In this document: positions 1 through 8,136 of the stretch, piece after piece
Position numbering within the stretch: the stretch's first letter is position 1
How the letters are laid out: every line of letters begins with the position of its first letter
DNA from: Chlorobiota bacterium
Lineage (GTDB): Bacteria; Bacteroidota; Bacteroidia; Bacteroidales; JAADGE01
NCBI GenBank assembly: GCA_013153865.1
Contig: JAADDR010000123.1
Location: forward strand, 1-41,729
DNA length: 41,729 nt
Direction of reading: 5' to 3'
Notes under the pieces: generated by a model
The model's input: the letters and a program-made list of their open reading frames with translations, nothing else
Databases searched by the model: none
Told to the model about the DNA's origin: nothing
Program-made: the position numbers and the translations under genes

Positions 1-1163
1 AAAGCAATGAAAAACAAAAAATATTGATAAACAATATTCCCGTTCATATTTACTTTAAAGATATTAATCTTAGATATATTCTGGCAAATAACTCATATGC
101 AAATTTATTAGGATTAACCGTTAATGATATTATAGGAAAAACTGATGATGAAATTTCAAACTCAGAAATTGCTGAGTTTTATCAGAAATTAGACAGACAA
201 GTTATTGAAACAAAAAAACCGATTATTGATTTACTACGAGAACATGAAGATCCTAATGGAAAAAAATATTGGGCAAAAACATCAAAAATGCCGTATTTTG
301 GAGAAGATAATAAAATCAAAGGTGTAATAGGAATTGTTAATGATGTTACAAAACAAATTGAAAATGAGCAGAAAATGAAACTGCAAACAGAAATACTGCA
401 AAACGCACATAAAGATATAACAGATAGTATTTCATATGCAAAAACAATTCAACAAGCATTACTTCCAAACAAAAATATTATAGATAAATACTTTGATGAC
501 TATTTTGTATTTTACAAACCAAAAGAAGCTGTAAGTGGCGACTTCTATTATTTGTCGGAAAAAGATGAATACATAATCTTTGCGGTTGCAGACTGTACGG
601 GACATGGTGTCCCCGGAGGGTTCTTAACTATGCTGGGAATAACATATCTTAACGATATAATTAAAAGAAACGAAACAGACAATGTAGGTAAAGTTCTTGA
701 TATTCTGAATAAAAGAATAAAATCAGCTTTTAAGTACAAATCCGATAATACAAACGGTTTGGATATTGCCTTATGTGCAATAAACAGGAATACTAATGTA
801 TTACAATATGCGGGGGCTTATAATCCGCTGTGGATTATTAGAGATAATAATTTATTGGAGTATAGAGCAACAAGAAAAACAATAGGAGTATATTTTAATG
901 AAGCAAATTTTAATACAAATATAATTCAACTTTACGATAATGATTTAATTTATTTATTTTCGGACGGATATCGAGATCAGATAGGAGGCAAAGAAAATAA
1001 AAAGTTTTTAGTTAAACGATTTAGAAAACTGTTATTAGATAATCACAAATTACCAATGAAAGAACAAGAAGAAGTCTTTAATAAAACATTAAAGAACTGG
1101 AAAGGAAACAATGAACAAATTGACGATATTACAATTATGGGTATTAAATGGAAAATCTCTTAG
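1..1163 (+). CDS. PAS domain / SpoIIE-type PP2C serine phosphatase, 5' partial
   Basis: The reading frame is open to the left edge (first full codon at base 3), so the N-terminus lies outside the window; the TTG at 24 is not a convincing start because the residues before it continue the fold. The first ~115 visible residues form a PAS domain (HIYFKDINLRYILANNSYA; a PAC-like end near GIVNDVTKQ). A short helical linker follows, then SISYAKTIQQALLP and a PP2C/SpoIIE catalytic domain with VSGDFYYL and VADCTGHGVPGGF, the latter carrying a metal-binding Asp, and a C-terminal LFSDGYRDQIGG plus IDDITIMGIKW. Proteins of this design sense a small ligand or redox state through PAS and dephosphorylate partner-switching anti-anti-sigma proteins or similar targets. 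The missing upstream part could hold further sensor domains or a membrane anchor. The family is clear; the partner and signal are unknown. Confidence 0.9.
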   Translation, partial: SNEKQKILINNIPVHIYFKDINLRYILANNSYANLLGLTVNDIIGKTDDEISNSEIAEFYQKLDRQVIETKKPIIDLLREHEDPNGKKYWAKTSKMPYFGEDNKIKGVIGIVNDVTKQIENEQKMKLQTEILQNAHKDITDSISYAKTIQQALLPNKNIIDKYFDDYFVFYKPKEAVSGDFYYLSEKDEYIIFAVADCTGHGVPGGFLTMLGITYLNDIIKRNETDNVGKVLDILNKRIKSAFKYKSDNTNGLDIALCAINRNTNVLQYAGAYNPLWIIRDNNLLEYRATRKTIGVYFNEANFNTNIIQLYDNDLIYLFSDGYRDQIGGKENKKFLVKRFRKLLLDNHKLPMKEQEEVFNKTLKNWKGNNEQIDDITIMGIKWKIS

Positions 1164-1259
1164 ATACTGCCCTGAAAACCGTTCAAGGTAATGGTGCAAT
1201 ATAATTGGTAATGTTTAACCCCCGCCAAAAAACTCTGACAAGATTTAACTTTGTCAATT

Positions 1260-1366
1260 ATGAAAAAAAGAACATTCACAAAAAAGCAAAAACTATCCGT
1301 TTTAAAAATAAGCACCAAAATAAGAAGTTACAAAAAATCTCGAAAAGTATGGTACTTATACGGTTT
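1260..1366 (+). pseudogene. IS3-family OrfA-like transposase remnant
   Basis: The 297-base gap between the phosphatase and the acyl-CoA dehydrogenase contains a short coding relic. From ATG 1260 the frame reads MKKRTFTKKQKLSVLK, which resembles the start of the helix-turn-helix OrfA protein of IS3-type elements. At about 1339 the similarity moves to the +1 frame, where LEKYGTYTV resembles the LEKYGI-YPATYY segment of the same family, and a stop follows at 1366. A frameshift plus truncation means it cannot make a working protein. No OrfB (DDE integrase) or terminal inverted repeats were seen nearby. The match is from memory of the family pattern over about 25 residues, so this is moderate confidence. 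Confidence 0.45.
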
Positions 1367-1460
1367 AATAAAAATAAAAATATTATCTTTATTTTATCGA
1401 ATTTTGATTAAATTTACACACTTTCAATATATTGTTTAATCAAACAGATAAAATAAAAAA

Positions 1461-2606
1461 ATGAACTTCGAACTATCCGACGAACAAAAAATGATAAGGC
1501 AAACAGTCAGAGACTTTGCCGAAAGAGAAGTAAAACCCCTTGCAAAAGAACTTGACGAAAAAGGACAATTCTCAGAAGAATTAACCAATAAAATGGGAGA
1601 ACTCGGACTTTTCGGCATGTATTTACCCGAAAAATACGGCGGACAGGGGCTCGACACCCTTTCATATATCATTGCCGTTGAAGAACTCGCAAGAGTTGAC
1701 AGCTCGCAGGCGGCAACCTTGGCGGCACACAACTCGCTCGGAATTGGTCCTATTTATTACTACGGCACCGAAGAACAAAAAATGAAATACCTGCCGAAAC
1801 TTTGCACCGGCGAACATCTTTGGGCATTCGGACTTACAGAACCCGACGCCGGAAGCGATTCCAGAGCAACCAAAACAACCGCAAAACTCGAAAACGGAAA
1901 ATGGATTATCAACGGCTCTAAAATTTTTATAACAAACGGAGCTTCCGATTTATCAGCCGGAGCAACCGTACAAACAGTTTCCGACATAAAAGACGGAAGA
2001 AAAGAATTTACGACAATAATTGTCGAAAAAGGAACCCCCGGATTTAACCAAATTCCTATGCACGACAAAATGATGTGGCGAGCATCCGATACCGCCGAAC
2101 TTTATTTCGACAACTGCGAAGTCCCCGAAGAAAATATACTCGGAGTAAGAGGACAAGGATCCCGAATAATGCTAAGCACCCTCGACAACGGACGGCTCTC
2201 GATAGCCGCCATGGGATTGGGCTTGGCACAAGGAGCATTGGAAATGGCAATTCAATATTCAAAAGAAAGAAAACAATTCGGAAAACCAATATCCCGGTTT
2301 CAAGCAATATCATTCCGCATTGCCGATATGGCAACAAAGGTAGAACTCGCGAGAACACTCTTATATAAAGCATGTTGGCTTAAAGATGCCGGAAAACCCT
2401 TTGCAAAAGAAGCAGCAATGTCAAAATACTACTGTTCCGAAATAGCAAAAGAAGTTACCGACGATGCAGTACAAATTCACGGAGGATACGGACTTATGAA
2501 AGACTATCCCGTCGAAAGATTTTATCGAGACCAAAGAATACTGCAAATAGGAGAGGGCACCTCCGAAATACAAAAATTGGTAATAGCTAGAAAAGTATTA
2601 AACTAA
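1461..2606 (+). CDS. acyl-CoA dehydrogenase (short-chain/butyryl-CoA type)
   Basis: FAD-dependent enzyme that oxidises acyl-CoA to trans-2-enoyl-CoA and passes electrons to electron-transfer flavoprotein. At 381 residues it is the usual length. Order of domains: N-terminal helical domain (FELSDEQKMIRQTVRDFAE), central beta domain with the FAD/substrate signature FGLTEPDAGSDS, and C-terminal helical domain ending IQIHGGYGLMKDYPVER then RILQIGEGTSEIQKLVIARK. The Glu of the IGEGTSEIQ segment matches the catalytic base of short- and medium-chain dehydrogenases. The first ATG is at 1461 and is preceded by an A-rich leader without Shine-Dalgarno, as expected in this phylum. It stands alone: no ETF or enoyl-CoA hydratase gene lies beside it, so substrate chain length (butyryl-CoA is likeliest) is inferred only from family resemblance. 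Confidence 0.93.
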   Translation: MNFELSDEQKMIRQTVRDFAEREVKPLAKELDEKGQFSEELTNKMGELGLFGMYLPEKYGGQGLDTLSYIIAVEELARVDSSQAATLAAHNSLGIGPIYYYGTEEQKMKYLPKLCTGEHLWAFGLTEPDAGSDSRATKTTAKLENGKWIINGSKIFITNGASDLSAGATVQTVSDIKDGRKEFTTIIVEKGTPGFNQIPMHDKMMWRASDTAELYFDNCEVPEENILGVRGQGSRIMLSTLDNGRLSIAAMGLGLAQGALEMAIQYSKERKQFGKPISRFQAISFRIADMATKVELARTLLYKACWLKDAGKPFAKEAAMSKYYCSEIAKEVTDDAVQIHGGYGLMKDYPVERFYRDQRILQIGEGTSEIQKLVIARKVLN

Positions 2607-2670
2607 AAAAAAAATATACAGTCTGAAACTTGTTTTTTAAAAATAAATTTTTTATTTTTATACTAATTAA

Positions 2671-2678
2671 TAATTTTG
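2671..2678 (+). promoter_or_regulatory. -7 promoter box for rpsU
   Basis: TAATTTTG fits the Bacteroidota -7 consensus TAnnTTTG and lies 43 bases before the rpsU start codon in a very AT-rich stretch. No TTTG -33 box at the right spacing is visible, so the assignment rests on the -7 box alone. Confidence 0.5.
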
Positions 2679-2721
2679 CCGTTCAAAATTTTTTAAATTC
2701 AAATTTTAAAGAAGTAATTCT

Positions 2722-2916
2722 ATGATTAAAATACCCGTTAAAGAAGGCGAAAGCATTGAAAGAGCTTTAAAAAGACTAAAAAGAAAAACCGACAGTACCG
2801 GAATAATAAAAGAAGTCAGAAGACGAAAAGAATTTGTAAAACCTTCGGTTCTGAGACGTCAGCAACTCATAAAAGCTCGATACGTAGAACAACTGAAAAG
2901 AGAAGCAAACGAATAA
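2722..2916 (+). CDS. rpsU: 30S ribosomal protein S21 (bS21)
   Basis: A 64-residue basic protein beginning MIKIPVKEGESIERALKRLKRK and continuing with the RRRKEFVKPSVLRRQQ stretch that identifies bS21. bS21 sits on the 30S platform near the anti-Shine-Dalgarno end of 16S rRNA and helps mRNA selection; in Bacteroidota it takes part in hiding the anti-Shine-Dalgarno sequence, which agrees with the lack of Shine-Dalgarno sites across this window. Length is normal for the family. It leads the rpsU, xerC, hpf, tRNA, tuf order typical of the phylum, but a strong hairpin just downstream (2942-2973) probably ends or attenuates its transcript before xerC. Confidence 0.97.
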   Translation: MIKIPVKEGESIERALKRLKRKTDSTGIIKEVRRRKEFVKPSVLRRQQLIKARYVEQLKREANE

Positions 2917-2941
2917 ACATTACTGATTTGTTTTATATCCG

Positions 2942-2983
2942 GCTGTCCCGAATAAAAAATAATTCGGGATAGCACCTCTTTTA
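2942..2983 (+). terminator. intrinsic terminator after rpsU
   Basis: GCTGTCCCGAAT (2942-2953) pairs with ATTCGGGATAGC (2962-2973), a 12-bp stem with one G-T pair and an A-rich 8-base loop, followed by CTCTTTT. A second small inverted repeat, AATGTAAA (2986-2993) with TTTACATT (3000-3007), lies between it and xerC. Confidence 0.7.
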
Positions 2984-3023
2984 AAAATGTAAATTCTGTT
3001 TTACATTGTTAAACATTTGGCGA

Positions 3024-3914
3024 ATGCATAAGAATAAATTCCTTAAATATTTGGAATACCAAAAAAAATATTCCCCCGAAACAATAACCTCTTATGCGAT
3101 TGATTTAAATGACTTCTATTCTTTCTGTATAGAAAACAAATACATAAAATCTGAAAACGAAATAATAAACGATTTCAGGATTATAAGAAAATGGGTAGCC
3201 GACCTGTCCGAACAAAAACTCTCTCCGCGTTCCGTAAACAGAAAACTGTCAGCACTTAAATCATTCTATAATTTCTTGCAAAAAGAAAATATAATAAACT
3301 CAAACCCGGTTCAAAAAATTTCCCGTTTAAAAACAGAAAAAAAACTTCCCGATTTCATTACGGAAGAAAAAATGAACATGCTAACCGAACTTCCCTTATT
3401 TACCGACGATTTCGAAGGCATCAGAAATAACCTTATAATAGAAATGCTTTACGGAACGGGAATCAGAAGAGCCGAACTTATAAATCTGTATTTAAAAGAC
3501 GTAAATACCGAAAAAAAAAATATAAAAGTTACCGGAAAAAGAAACAAACAAAGAATAATACCTTATCCCGAATCCGTTAACGAACTTATACAAAAATATC
3601 TGGCTCTGAGAAAAAAAATTAACCCGGAAAACGAATACTTCTTTATTACAAAATCAGGAAAAAAACTGTATCCTAACTTGGTTTACAGAACGGTAAAAAA
3701 ATACATATCTTACATAAGCACACGAAAAAAAAAGAGCCCCCATACACTAAGACATACATATGCAACACACTTACTTAACAACGGAGCAGACATAAATGCA
3801 GTAAAAGAACTGCTCGGACACGCAAATTTATCCGCAACACAAATTTATACACATAACACATTCGAAAAATTAAACCGAATTTATAAACAAGCTCATCCCA
3901 GAGCAAAAAAATAA
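3024..3914 (+). CDS. xerC: tyrosine recombinase XerC/XerD type
   Basis: A 296-residue site-specific recombinase, the standard Xer length. The N-terminal SAM-like core-binding domain (residues ~1-105, FLKYLEYQKKYSPETITSY) precedes the catalytic domain. All six active-site residues are visible, numbered from the ATG at 3024: Arg148 (YGTGIRRAEL), Lys172 (VTGKRNKQR), His240 and Arg243 (PHTLRHTYATH), His266 (LLGHANLSATQ) and the nucleophile Tyr275 (QIYTHN). The start is placed at ATG 3024 because it gives the normal Xer N-terminus; an upstream TTG at 3006 would add six residues of no family resemblance. Xer recombinases resolve chromosome dimers at dif with FtsK. The chromosomal position between rpsU and hpf is the conserved one in Bacteroidota, which argues for a housekeeping Xer rather than an integrase of a mobile element. 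XerC versus XerD cannot be settled by eye. Confidence 0.92.
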   Translation: MHKNKFLKYLEYQKKYSPETITSYAIDLNDFYSFCIENKYIKSENEIINDFRIIRKWVADLSEQKLSPRSVNRKLSALKSFYNFLQKENIINSNPVQKISRLKTEKKLPDFITEEKMNMLTELPLFTDDFEGIRNNLIIEMLYGTGIRRAELINLYLKDVNTEKKNIKVTGKRNKQRIIPYPESVNELIQKYLALRKKINPENEYFFITKSGKKLYPNLVYRTVKKYISYISTRKKKSPHTLRHTYATHLLNNGADINAVKELLGHANLSATQIYTHNTFEKLNRIYKQAHPRAKK

Positions 3915-3920
3915 AACACT

Positions 3921-4223
3921 ATGGATATAAATATTAAAACAACAAATTTTGATGCAGATAAAAAATTAATAGAATTTGTAGAACATAAAATTAACAAACT
4001 CGATAAATACTTCGACGGTATAATACGCTCCGAAGTAGTACTTAATTTCAACAAATCCAAAAAAAAATATACCGACAACAAAGAAGCAAAAGTAATTCTT
4101 GAAGTTCCGGGCAACGATTTATTTGCCGAAAAAGAAGCTGTCACCTTCGAAGAAGCTGTTGATAACGTGATAGATGCACTCGAAAAACAAATCAAAAAAC
4201 ACAAAGGAAAATTAAGAGGTTAA
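3921..4223 (+). CDS. hpf: ribosome hibernation promoting factor, short form
   Basis: A 100-residue protein of the S30AE/sigma-54-modulation family: MDINIKTTNFDADKKLIEFV, then INKLDKYFDGIIRSEV and a KKHKGKLRG tail. It starts six bases after the xerC stop, so the two are presumably co-transcribed. Hpf binds the decoding region of the 30S subunit in stationary phase and promotes 100S dimer formation. The protein lacks the C-terminal dimerisation domain of the long form (~180 residues), so it is the short HPF/RaiA type. The promoter of the tRNA-tuf unit begins just after its stop codon. Confidence 0.93.
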   Translation: MDINIKTTNFDADKKLIEFVEHKINKLDKYFDGIIRSEVVLNFNKSKKKYTDNKEAKVILEVPGNDLFAEKEAVTFEEAVDNVIDALEKQIKKHKGKLRG

Positions 4224-4240
4224 AAAAAAACAAAAAACAT

Positions 4241-4272
4241 TTTGTTTAATAAAAATTTATTCCTTAAATTTG
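4241..4272 (+). promoter_or_regulatory. promoter of the tRNA-tuf unit
   Basis: A -33 TTTG (4241-4244) and a -7 TAAATTTG (4265-4272) are separated by 20 bases. Both boxes and the spacing match the Bacteroidota primary sigma factor promoter. Transcription would begin near 4279, about 70 bases before the first tRNA. Confidence 0.8.
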
Positions 4273-4351
4273 CAACCCGATTTTTGAAGGCAACCGATAA
4301 AATCAAAAGTTCTAAAAGGAAATAATTTATCTCTAAAAAAGATAAGAGTTT

Positions 4352-4425
4352 GCCGATATAGCTCAGTTGGCCAGAGCAGCTGATTTGTAATCAGCCGGTC
4401 GGCGGTTCGAATCCGTCTATCGGCT
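4352..4425 (+). tRNA. tRNA-Thr (anticodon TGT)
   Basis: Full cloverleaf of 74 bases: acceptor GCCGATA with TATCGGC and discriminator T, D arm GCTC...GAGC, anticodon stem GCTGA/TCAGC with loop TTTGTAA, T arm with GGTTCGAATCC. The anticodon TGT reads ACA and wobbling Thr codons. The 3' CCA is not encoded. Confidence 0.96.
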
Positions 4426-4444
4426 CGTTTTTTTGACTTTTTTA

Positions 4445-4526
4445 GGGGGGATTCCGGAGCGGTCAAACGGGGCAGACTGTAAATCTGTTGGCACAGCCTT
4501 CGGAGGTTCGAATCCTCCTCCCCCCA
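4445..4526 (+). tRNA. tRNA-Tyr (anticodon GTA)
   Basis: An 82-base tRNA with a long variable arm, as expected for bacterial tRNA-Tyr. The acceptor GGGGGGA pairs with TCCCCCC and the discriminator is A. The anticodon loop CTGTAAA contains GTA. The T arm is GGAGGTTCGAATCCTCC. CCA is not encoded. Confidence 0.96.
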
Positions 4527-4560
4527 CGGTCAAAAAAGTCAAAAAAACTAATTAAAAAAA

Positions 4561-4633
4561 GCGGGAGTAGCTCAGTTGGTAGAGCGGCAGCCTTCCAAGC
4601 TGCAGGTCGCGGGTTCGAGCCTCGTCTTCCGCT
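4561..4633 (+). tRNA. tRNA-Gly (anticodon TCC)
   Basis: A 73-base cloverleaf: acceptor GCGGGAG with CTTCCGC (one G-T pair), discriminator T, anticodon stem GCAGC/GCTGC with loop CTTCCAA (anticodon TCC), and a T arm containing GGGTTCGAGCC. CCA is not encoded. Confidence 0.96.
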
Positions 4634-4647
4634 CTTTTTTTTAATCA

Positions 4648-4719
4648 GCCGATGTAGCTCAGGGGTAGAGCGTTTCCTTGGTAAGGAAGAGGTCATGAGT
4701 TCAATTCTCATCATCGGCT
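4648..4719 (+). tRNA. tRNA-Thr (anticodon GGT)
   Basis: A 72-base cloverleaf: acceptor GCCGATG with CATCGGC, discriminator T, anticodon loop TTGGTAA (anticodon GGT, reading ACC and ACT), T loop GTTCAATTC. This is the second threonine isoacceptor of the cluster and lies 85 bases before tuf. CCA is not encoded. Confidence 0.96.
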
Positions 4720-4804
4720 CTTTCTCATTTTTAGTGATAAAATTAATTTTTTTTAAAACGAAATATTTTTCAATCACTTTTATATATAATAATAAATAAT
4801 AATC

Positions 4805-5992
4805 ATGGCTAAAGAAAAATTTGACAGGTCCAAACCGCACGTAAATATCGGTACCATCGGTCACGTCGACCACGGAAAAACAACTTTGACTGCTGCTATT
4901 ACTTTAGTTTTAAGTAAAAAAGGTTTATCGGAAGTTAAAGATTTTGACTCAATTGATAATGCCCCCGAAGAAAAAGAAAGAGGTATTACAATTAATACGG
5001 CTCACGTTGAGTACGAAACTGAAAAAAGACACTATGCCCACGTTGACTGTCCCGGTCACGCAGACTACGTTAAAAACATGGTTACCGGTGCAGCTCAAAT
5101 GGACGGCGCAATTATAGTTGTTGCAGGAACAGACGGTCCTATGCCGCAAACAAGAGAACACATCTTATTGGCTCGCCAAGTAAACGTTCCCAGAATTGTC
5201 GTATTTATCAACAAAGTTGATATGGTGGACGACCCCGAATTATTGGAACTCGTTGAAATGGAAATGAGAGAATTACTCGATTTCTACGAATACGACGGCG
5301 AAAACACTCCGGTTATTCTCGGTTCGGCTCTCGGCGCATTAAACGGAGAACCCGAATGGGAAGAAAAAGTTATGGAATTAATGGATGCTGTTGACGAATG
5401 GATACCGCTTCCCCCGAGAGACATCGACAAACCTTTCCTTATGCCCGTAGAAGACGTATTCTCTATTACAGGTAGAGGAACCGTTGCAACAGGAAGAATC
5501 GAAACAGGTATTATTCACACAGGAGACGAAGTTCAAATTATAGGTCTCGGTGCAGAAAAAATGAAATCAGTTGTTACCGGAGTCGAAATGTTCCGTAAAA
5601 TTCTCGACGAAGGACAAGCAGGTGATAACGTAGGATTACTTTTAAGAGGTGTTAAAAAAGAAGAAATCAAAAGAGGTATGGTTATAGCACAACCTAACTC
5701 TATTACTCCTCACACAAAATTCAAAGCGGAAGTTTACGTATTGAAAAAAGAAGAAGGCGGACGTCACACACCCTTCCATAACAATTACAGACCGCAATTC
5801 TACTTAAGAACACTCGACGTTACCGGTGAAATAAAATTACCCGAAGGAACCGAAATGGTTATGCCGGGCGATAACGTAACAATCGAAGTTACACTGATTT
5901 ATCCGGTAGCTCTCGACAAAGGATTAAGCTTTGCTATTCGCGAAGGAGGCAGAACGGTCGGAGCAGGACAGGTTATTGAAATTATTGAATAA
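4805..5992 (+). CDS. tuf: translation elongation factor Tu
   Basis: A 395-residue GTPase that delivers aminoacyl-tRNA to the ribosome; length is normal. GTPase motifs: G1 GHVDHGKT (residues 19-26), switch I with [15 protein letters not shown]3 DCPGHADYV with the catalytic His, G4 NKVDMVD and G5 SALGAL. Domains 2 and 3 follow ([31 protein letters not shown]). It sits directly after four tRNA genes and before tRNA-Trp, so it probably shares their promoter. The leader between the last tRNA and the ATG is A/T-only and unstructured, the usual Bacteroidota substitute for a Shine-Dalgarno site in a highly translated gene. Confidence 0.99.
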   Translation: MAKEKFDRSKPHVNIGTIGHVDHGKTTLTAAITLVLSKKGLSEVKDFDSIDNAPEEKERGITINTAHVEYETEKRHYAHVDCPGHADYVKNMVTGAAQMDGAIIVVAGTDGPMPQTREHILLARQVNVPRIVVFINKVDMVDDPELLELVEMEMRELLDFYEYDGENTPVILGSALGALNGEPEWEEKVMELMDAVDEWIPLPPRDIDKPFLMPVEDVFSITGRGTVATGRIETGIIHTGDEVQIIGLGAEKMKSVVTGVEMFRKILDEGQAGDNVGLLLRGVKKEEIKRGMVIAQPNSITPHTKFKAEVYVLKKEEGGRHTPFHNNYRPQFYLRTLDVTGEIKLPEGTEMVMPGDNVTIEVTLIYPVALDKGLSFAIREGGRTVGAGQVIEIIE

Positions 5993-6015
5993 AAACAATA
6001 AATTCCTAACTAAAA

Positions 6016-6050
6016 TTAATTCGGTAGTTTAATACTGCCGAATTAATTTA
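6016..6050 (+). terminator. hairpin after tuf
   Basis: TTAATTCGGTAG (6016-6027) pairs with CTGCCGAATTAA (6035-6046), a 12-bp stem with one wobble pair and a 7-base loop, followed by TTTATTAT. It could terminate or attenuate transcription between tuf and the tRNA-Trp to nusG genes, or it could be an RNA-processing site. Confidence 0.6.
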
Positions 6051-6057
6051 TTATCAA

Positions 6058-6130
6058 ACGGGAGTAGCTCAGTTGGTAGAGCATCGGTCTCCAAAACCGA
6101 GTGCCGGGAGTTCGAGTCTCTCCTCCCGTG
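6058..6130 (+). tRNA. tRNA-Trp (anticodon CCA)
   Basis: A 73-base cloverleaf: acceptor ACGGGAG with CTCCCGT, discriminator G as usual for tRNA-Trp, D arm GCTC...GAGC, anticodon stem TCGGT/ACCGA with loop CTCCAAA (anticodon CCA), T loop TTCGAGT. It sits between tuf and secE as in many bacteria. CCA is not encoded. Confidence 0.97.
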
Positions 6131-6143
6131 CAAAATTTCAGTT

Positions 6144-6332
6144 ATGAAACTTAAAGGATATTTAAAAGAATCATATACGGAGTTGGTAAAAAAAGTAACT
6201 TGGCCATCATGGTCAGAATTACAAAACAGTGCCATAGTCGTAATGATTGCATCATTTATTATAGCTGTTGTGGTATATCTTATGGATATATCATTCAGTT
6301 TTATAATGGAACAAATTTATAAGTTGGTTTGA
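6144..6332 (+). CDS. secE: preprotein translocase subunit SecE
   Basis: A 62-residue protein with the SecE signature: an amphipathic N-terminal helix ([20 protein letters not shown]) followed by one membrane helix ([19 protein letters not shown]). This is the short single-span form of SecE. SecE clamps SecY in the inner-membrane translocon. The gene starts 14 bases after tRNA-Trp and is followed four bases later by nusG, the near-universal secE-nusG pair. The TWPSW motif, which contacts SecY, is intact. Confidence 0.97.
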   Translation: MKLKGYLKESYTELVKKVTWPSWSELQNSAIVVMIASFIIAVVVYLMDISFSFIMEQIYKLV

Positions 6333-6336
6333 GGAT

Positions 6337-6894
6337 ATGAGCGAAGCAGCAGACAAGATACCTAAATGGTATGTGCTTAGAGCAATAGGAGGAAAGGAAA
6401 AAAAAGTGAAAAGCTACATAGAAAGCGAAATTTCACGCCTTAACCTTCAAGACTATATTACTCAGATAATTATCCCTACTGAAAAAGTTTACCAAGTTAG
6501 AAACGGTAAAAAAATCAGCAGAGAAAGAAACTATTTTCCGGGTTATGTATTCGTTGAAGCAATATTAGTCGGAGAAATACCGCATATATTAAAAAACGTC
6601 CCGAATGTAATAAGTTTCCTCAGCGAAACAAGAGGAGGAGACCCGGTACCCTTACGACAAGCAGAAGTAAACAGAATGCTTGGCAAAGTTGACGAATTAC
6701 TCGAATCCGAAGAACTGAACGAAATACCCTACTTCGTAGGAGAAAATGTAAAAGTAACCGACGGACCTTTTAACGGGTTTACCGGAGTTATAGAAGAGGT
6801 TAACGAAGAAAAAAAGAAACTGAAAGTAATGGTGAAAATTTTCGGTCGAAAAACACCTCTCGAATTAAGTTTTATGCAAGTAGAAAAAGAATAG
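6337..6894 (+). CDS. nusG: transcription antitermination factor NusG
   Basis: A 185-residue protein with an N-terminal NGN domain ([20 protein letters not shown], then [11 protein letters not shown]) and a C-terminal KOW domain ([20 protein letters not shown]). NusG binds the beta' clamp helices, suppresses pausing and couples RNA polymerase to the ribosome through S10. Its size is that of the ordinary housekeeping factor; it lacks features of the specialised UpxY-type antiterminators of Bacteroidota polysaccharide loci, and its place between secE and rplK supports the housekeeping role. Confidence 0.97.
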   Translation: MSEAADKIPKWYVLRAIGGKEKKVKSYIESEISRLNLQDYITQIIIPTEKVYQVRNGKKISRERNYFPGYVFVEAILVGEIPHILKNVPNVISFLSETRGGDPVPLRQAEVNRMLGKVDELLESEELNEIPYFVGENVKVTDGPFNGFTGVIEEVNEEKKKLKVMVKIFGRKTPLELSFMQVEKE

Positions 6895-6948
6895 CTGTTA
6901 CGTTATATTAAATGCTTCCAAATTTTAATACTTTCAAAAAGAAAGAAA

Positions 6949-7386
6949 ATGGCTAAAGAAGTTACAAAAGTTGTTAAATTACAAATCAAAGGAGGAGCCG
7001 CAAACCCCTCACCTCCGGTTGGTCCCGCTCTCGGTGCCGCAGGCGTTAATATTATGGAATTCTGTAAACAATTCAACGCCCGTACACAAGACAAAGCAGG
7101 ACAGGTAATCCCGGTGGAGATTTCGGTTTACAAAGACAAAACCTTTGATTTTGTTACAAAAACTTCACCCGCTGCAGTCCAACTGTTACAAGCAGCAAAA
7201 ATAAAGTCAGGTTCAAGCGAATCTAACAGAATTAAAGTTGCAACCGTAACATGGGACCAAATCAGACAAATTGCCGAAGATAAAATGGCCGACTTAAATG
7301 CCTTTAAAATTGAATCGGCAATGAAAATGATTGCAGGAACGGCTAGAAGTATGGGAATCGTAGTTAAAGGCGACTTTCCCGGTTAA
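6949..7386 (+). CDS. rplK: 50S ribosomal protein L11 (uL11)
   Basis: 145 residues, family length. The N-terminal domain contains [21 protein letters not shown], the region that meets the GTPase-associated centre and thiopeptide antibiotics. The C-terminal RNA-binding domain carries the [10 protein letters not shown] ending. L11 organises the factor-binding stalk base. First gene of the conserved rplK-rplA-rplJ-rplL-rpoB-rpoC series, 54 bases downstream of nusG with an A/T-rich leader. Confidence 0.98.
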   Translation: MAKEVTKVVKLQIKGGAANPSPPVGPALGAAGVNIMEFCKQFNARTQDKAGQVIPVEISVYKDKTFDFVTKTSPAAVQLLQAAKIKSGSSESNRIKVATVTWDQIRQIAEDKMADLNAFKIESAMKMIAGTARSMGIVVKGDFPG

Positions 7387-7413
7387 GATGAATTATTTAA
7401 TCTTCCAAACGAG

Positions 7414-8115
7414 ATGGCAAGAATAACTAAAAATGCAAAACTGGCTTTATCAAAAATTGATAAAGATAAAAAGTACTCATTGTCAGAAGCTGCAGCTTTG
7501 GTAAAAGACATTTCAACTACTAAGTTTGATTCATCTGTAGATATTGACGTAAAACTCGGTGTAGATCCGCGAAAAGCGGACCAAATGGTTAGAGGAACGG
7601 TTTCTCTGCCGCACGGAACGGGAAAAGACGTAAAAGTCTTGGTTTTGTGTACACCCGACAAAGAAGAAGAAGCAAAATCTGCAGGTGCCGATTACGTCGG
7701 TTTAGATGAATATGTTGAAAAAATTAAAGGCGGCTGGACTGATATAGACGTTGTGGTGGCAACACCCTCGGTAATGGGTAAAGTAGGTCCGTTAGGACGA
7801 ATACTCGGCCCCAGAGGGCTTATGCCTAACCCGAAAATCGGAACCGTTACAATGGATGTGGCTAATACGGTAAAAGAACTGAAACAAGGTAAAATAGACT
7901 TTAAAGTCGATAAATACGGAATAGTTCATTCCGCAATCGGCAAAGTCTCTTTCGATGCTTCAAAAATTGCCGAAAATGCTAAAGAATTTTTAAAAACTGT
8001 TTTAAAACTTCGACCGGCATCCGCAAAAGGATCCTACATACAAAGTATATATATGTCCGGAACAATGAGTCCGAGTATCAGAATAGACGAGAAATCAGTT
8101 ATTTCTGAGAATTAA
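7414..8115 (+). CDS. rplA: 50S ribosomal protein L1 (uL1)
   Basis: 233 residues, family length. Diagnostic segments are [20 protein letters not shown] and [18 protein letters not shown], the latter the L1 signature. L1 forms the mobile stalk near the E site and in many bacteria represses translation of the rplK-rplA mRNA. Separated from rplK by 27 bases; no obvious L1-binding mimic hairpin was recognised by eye. Confidence 0.98.
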   Translation: MARITKNAKLALSKIDKDKKYSLSEAAALVKDISTTKFDSSVDIDVKLGVDPRKADQMVRGTVSLPHGTGKDVKVLVLCTPDKEEEAKSAGADYVGLDEYVEKIKGGWTDIDVVVATPSVMGKVGPLGRILGPRGLMPNPKIGTVTMDVANTVKELKQGKIDFKVDKYGIVHSAIGKVSFDASKIAENAKEFLKTVLKLRPASAKGSYIQSIYMSGTMSPSIRIDEKSVISEN

Positions 8116-8136
8116 AAAATTTCAAATAATCTGATT

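Noticed and set aside
1246-1253. TAACTTTG matching the -7 consensus
   Set aside because: Only seven bases before the transposase-relic ATG and over 200 before the acyl-CoA dehydrogenase, with no -33 box; probably chance in AT-rich DNA.
1205-1439. Two small overlapping reading frames of 60-70 codons
   Set aside because: Lys/Ile-rich, AT-driven frames; the only meaningful signal in them is the transposase relic, which is frameshifted.
3024-3914. Tyrosine recombinase as a sign of an integrated element
   Set aside because: It sits in the conserved rpsU-xerC-hpf order with standard Xer length; no attachment repeats or phage genes around it.
4257-4873. Reading frames on both strands across the tRNA cluster
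   Set aside because: They run through four well-formed tRNA genes; tRNA sequence often gives open frames by chance.
4563-6085. Near-identical GGGAGTAGCTCAGTTGG segments at two places
   Set aside because: These are the conserved acceptor/D-arm parts of tRNA-Gly and tRNA-Trp, not a mobile repeat.
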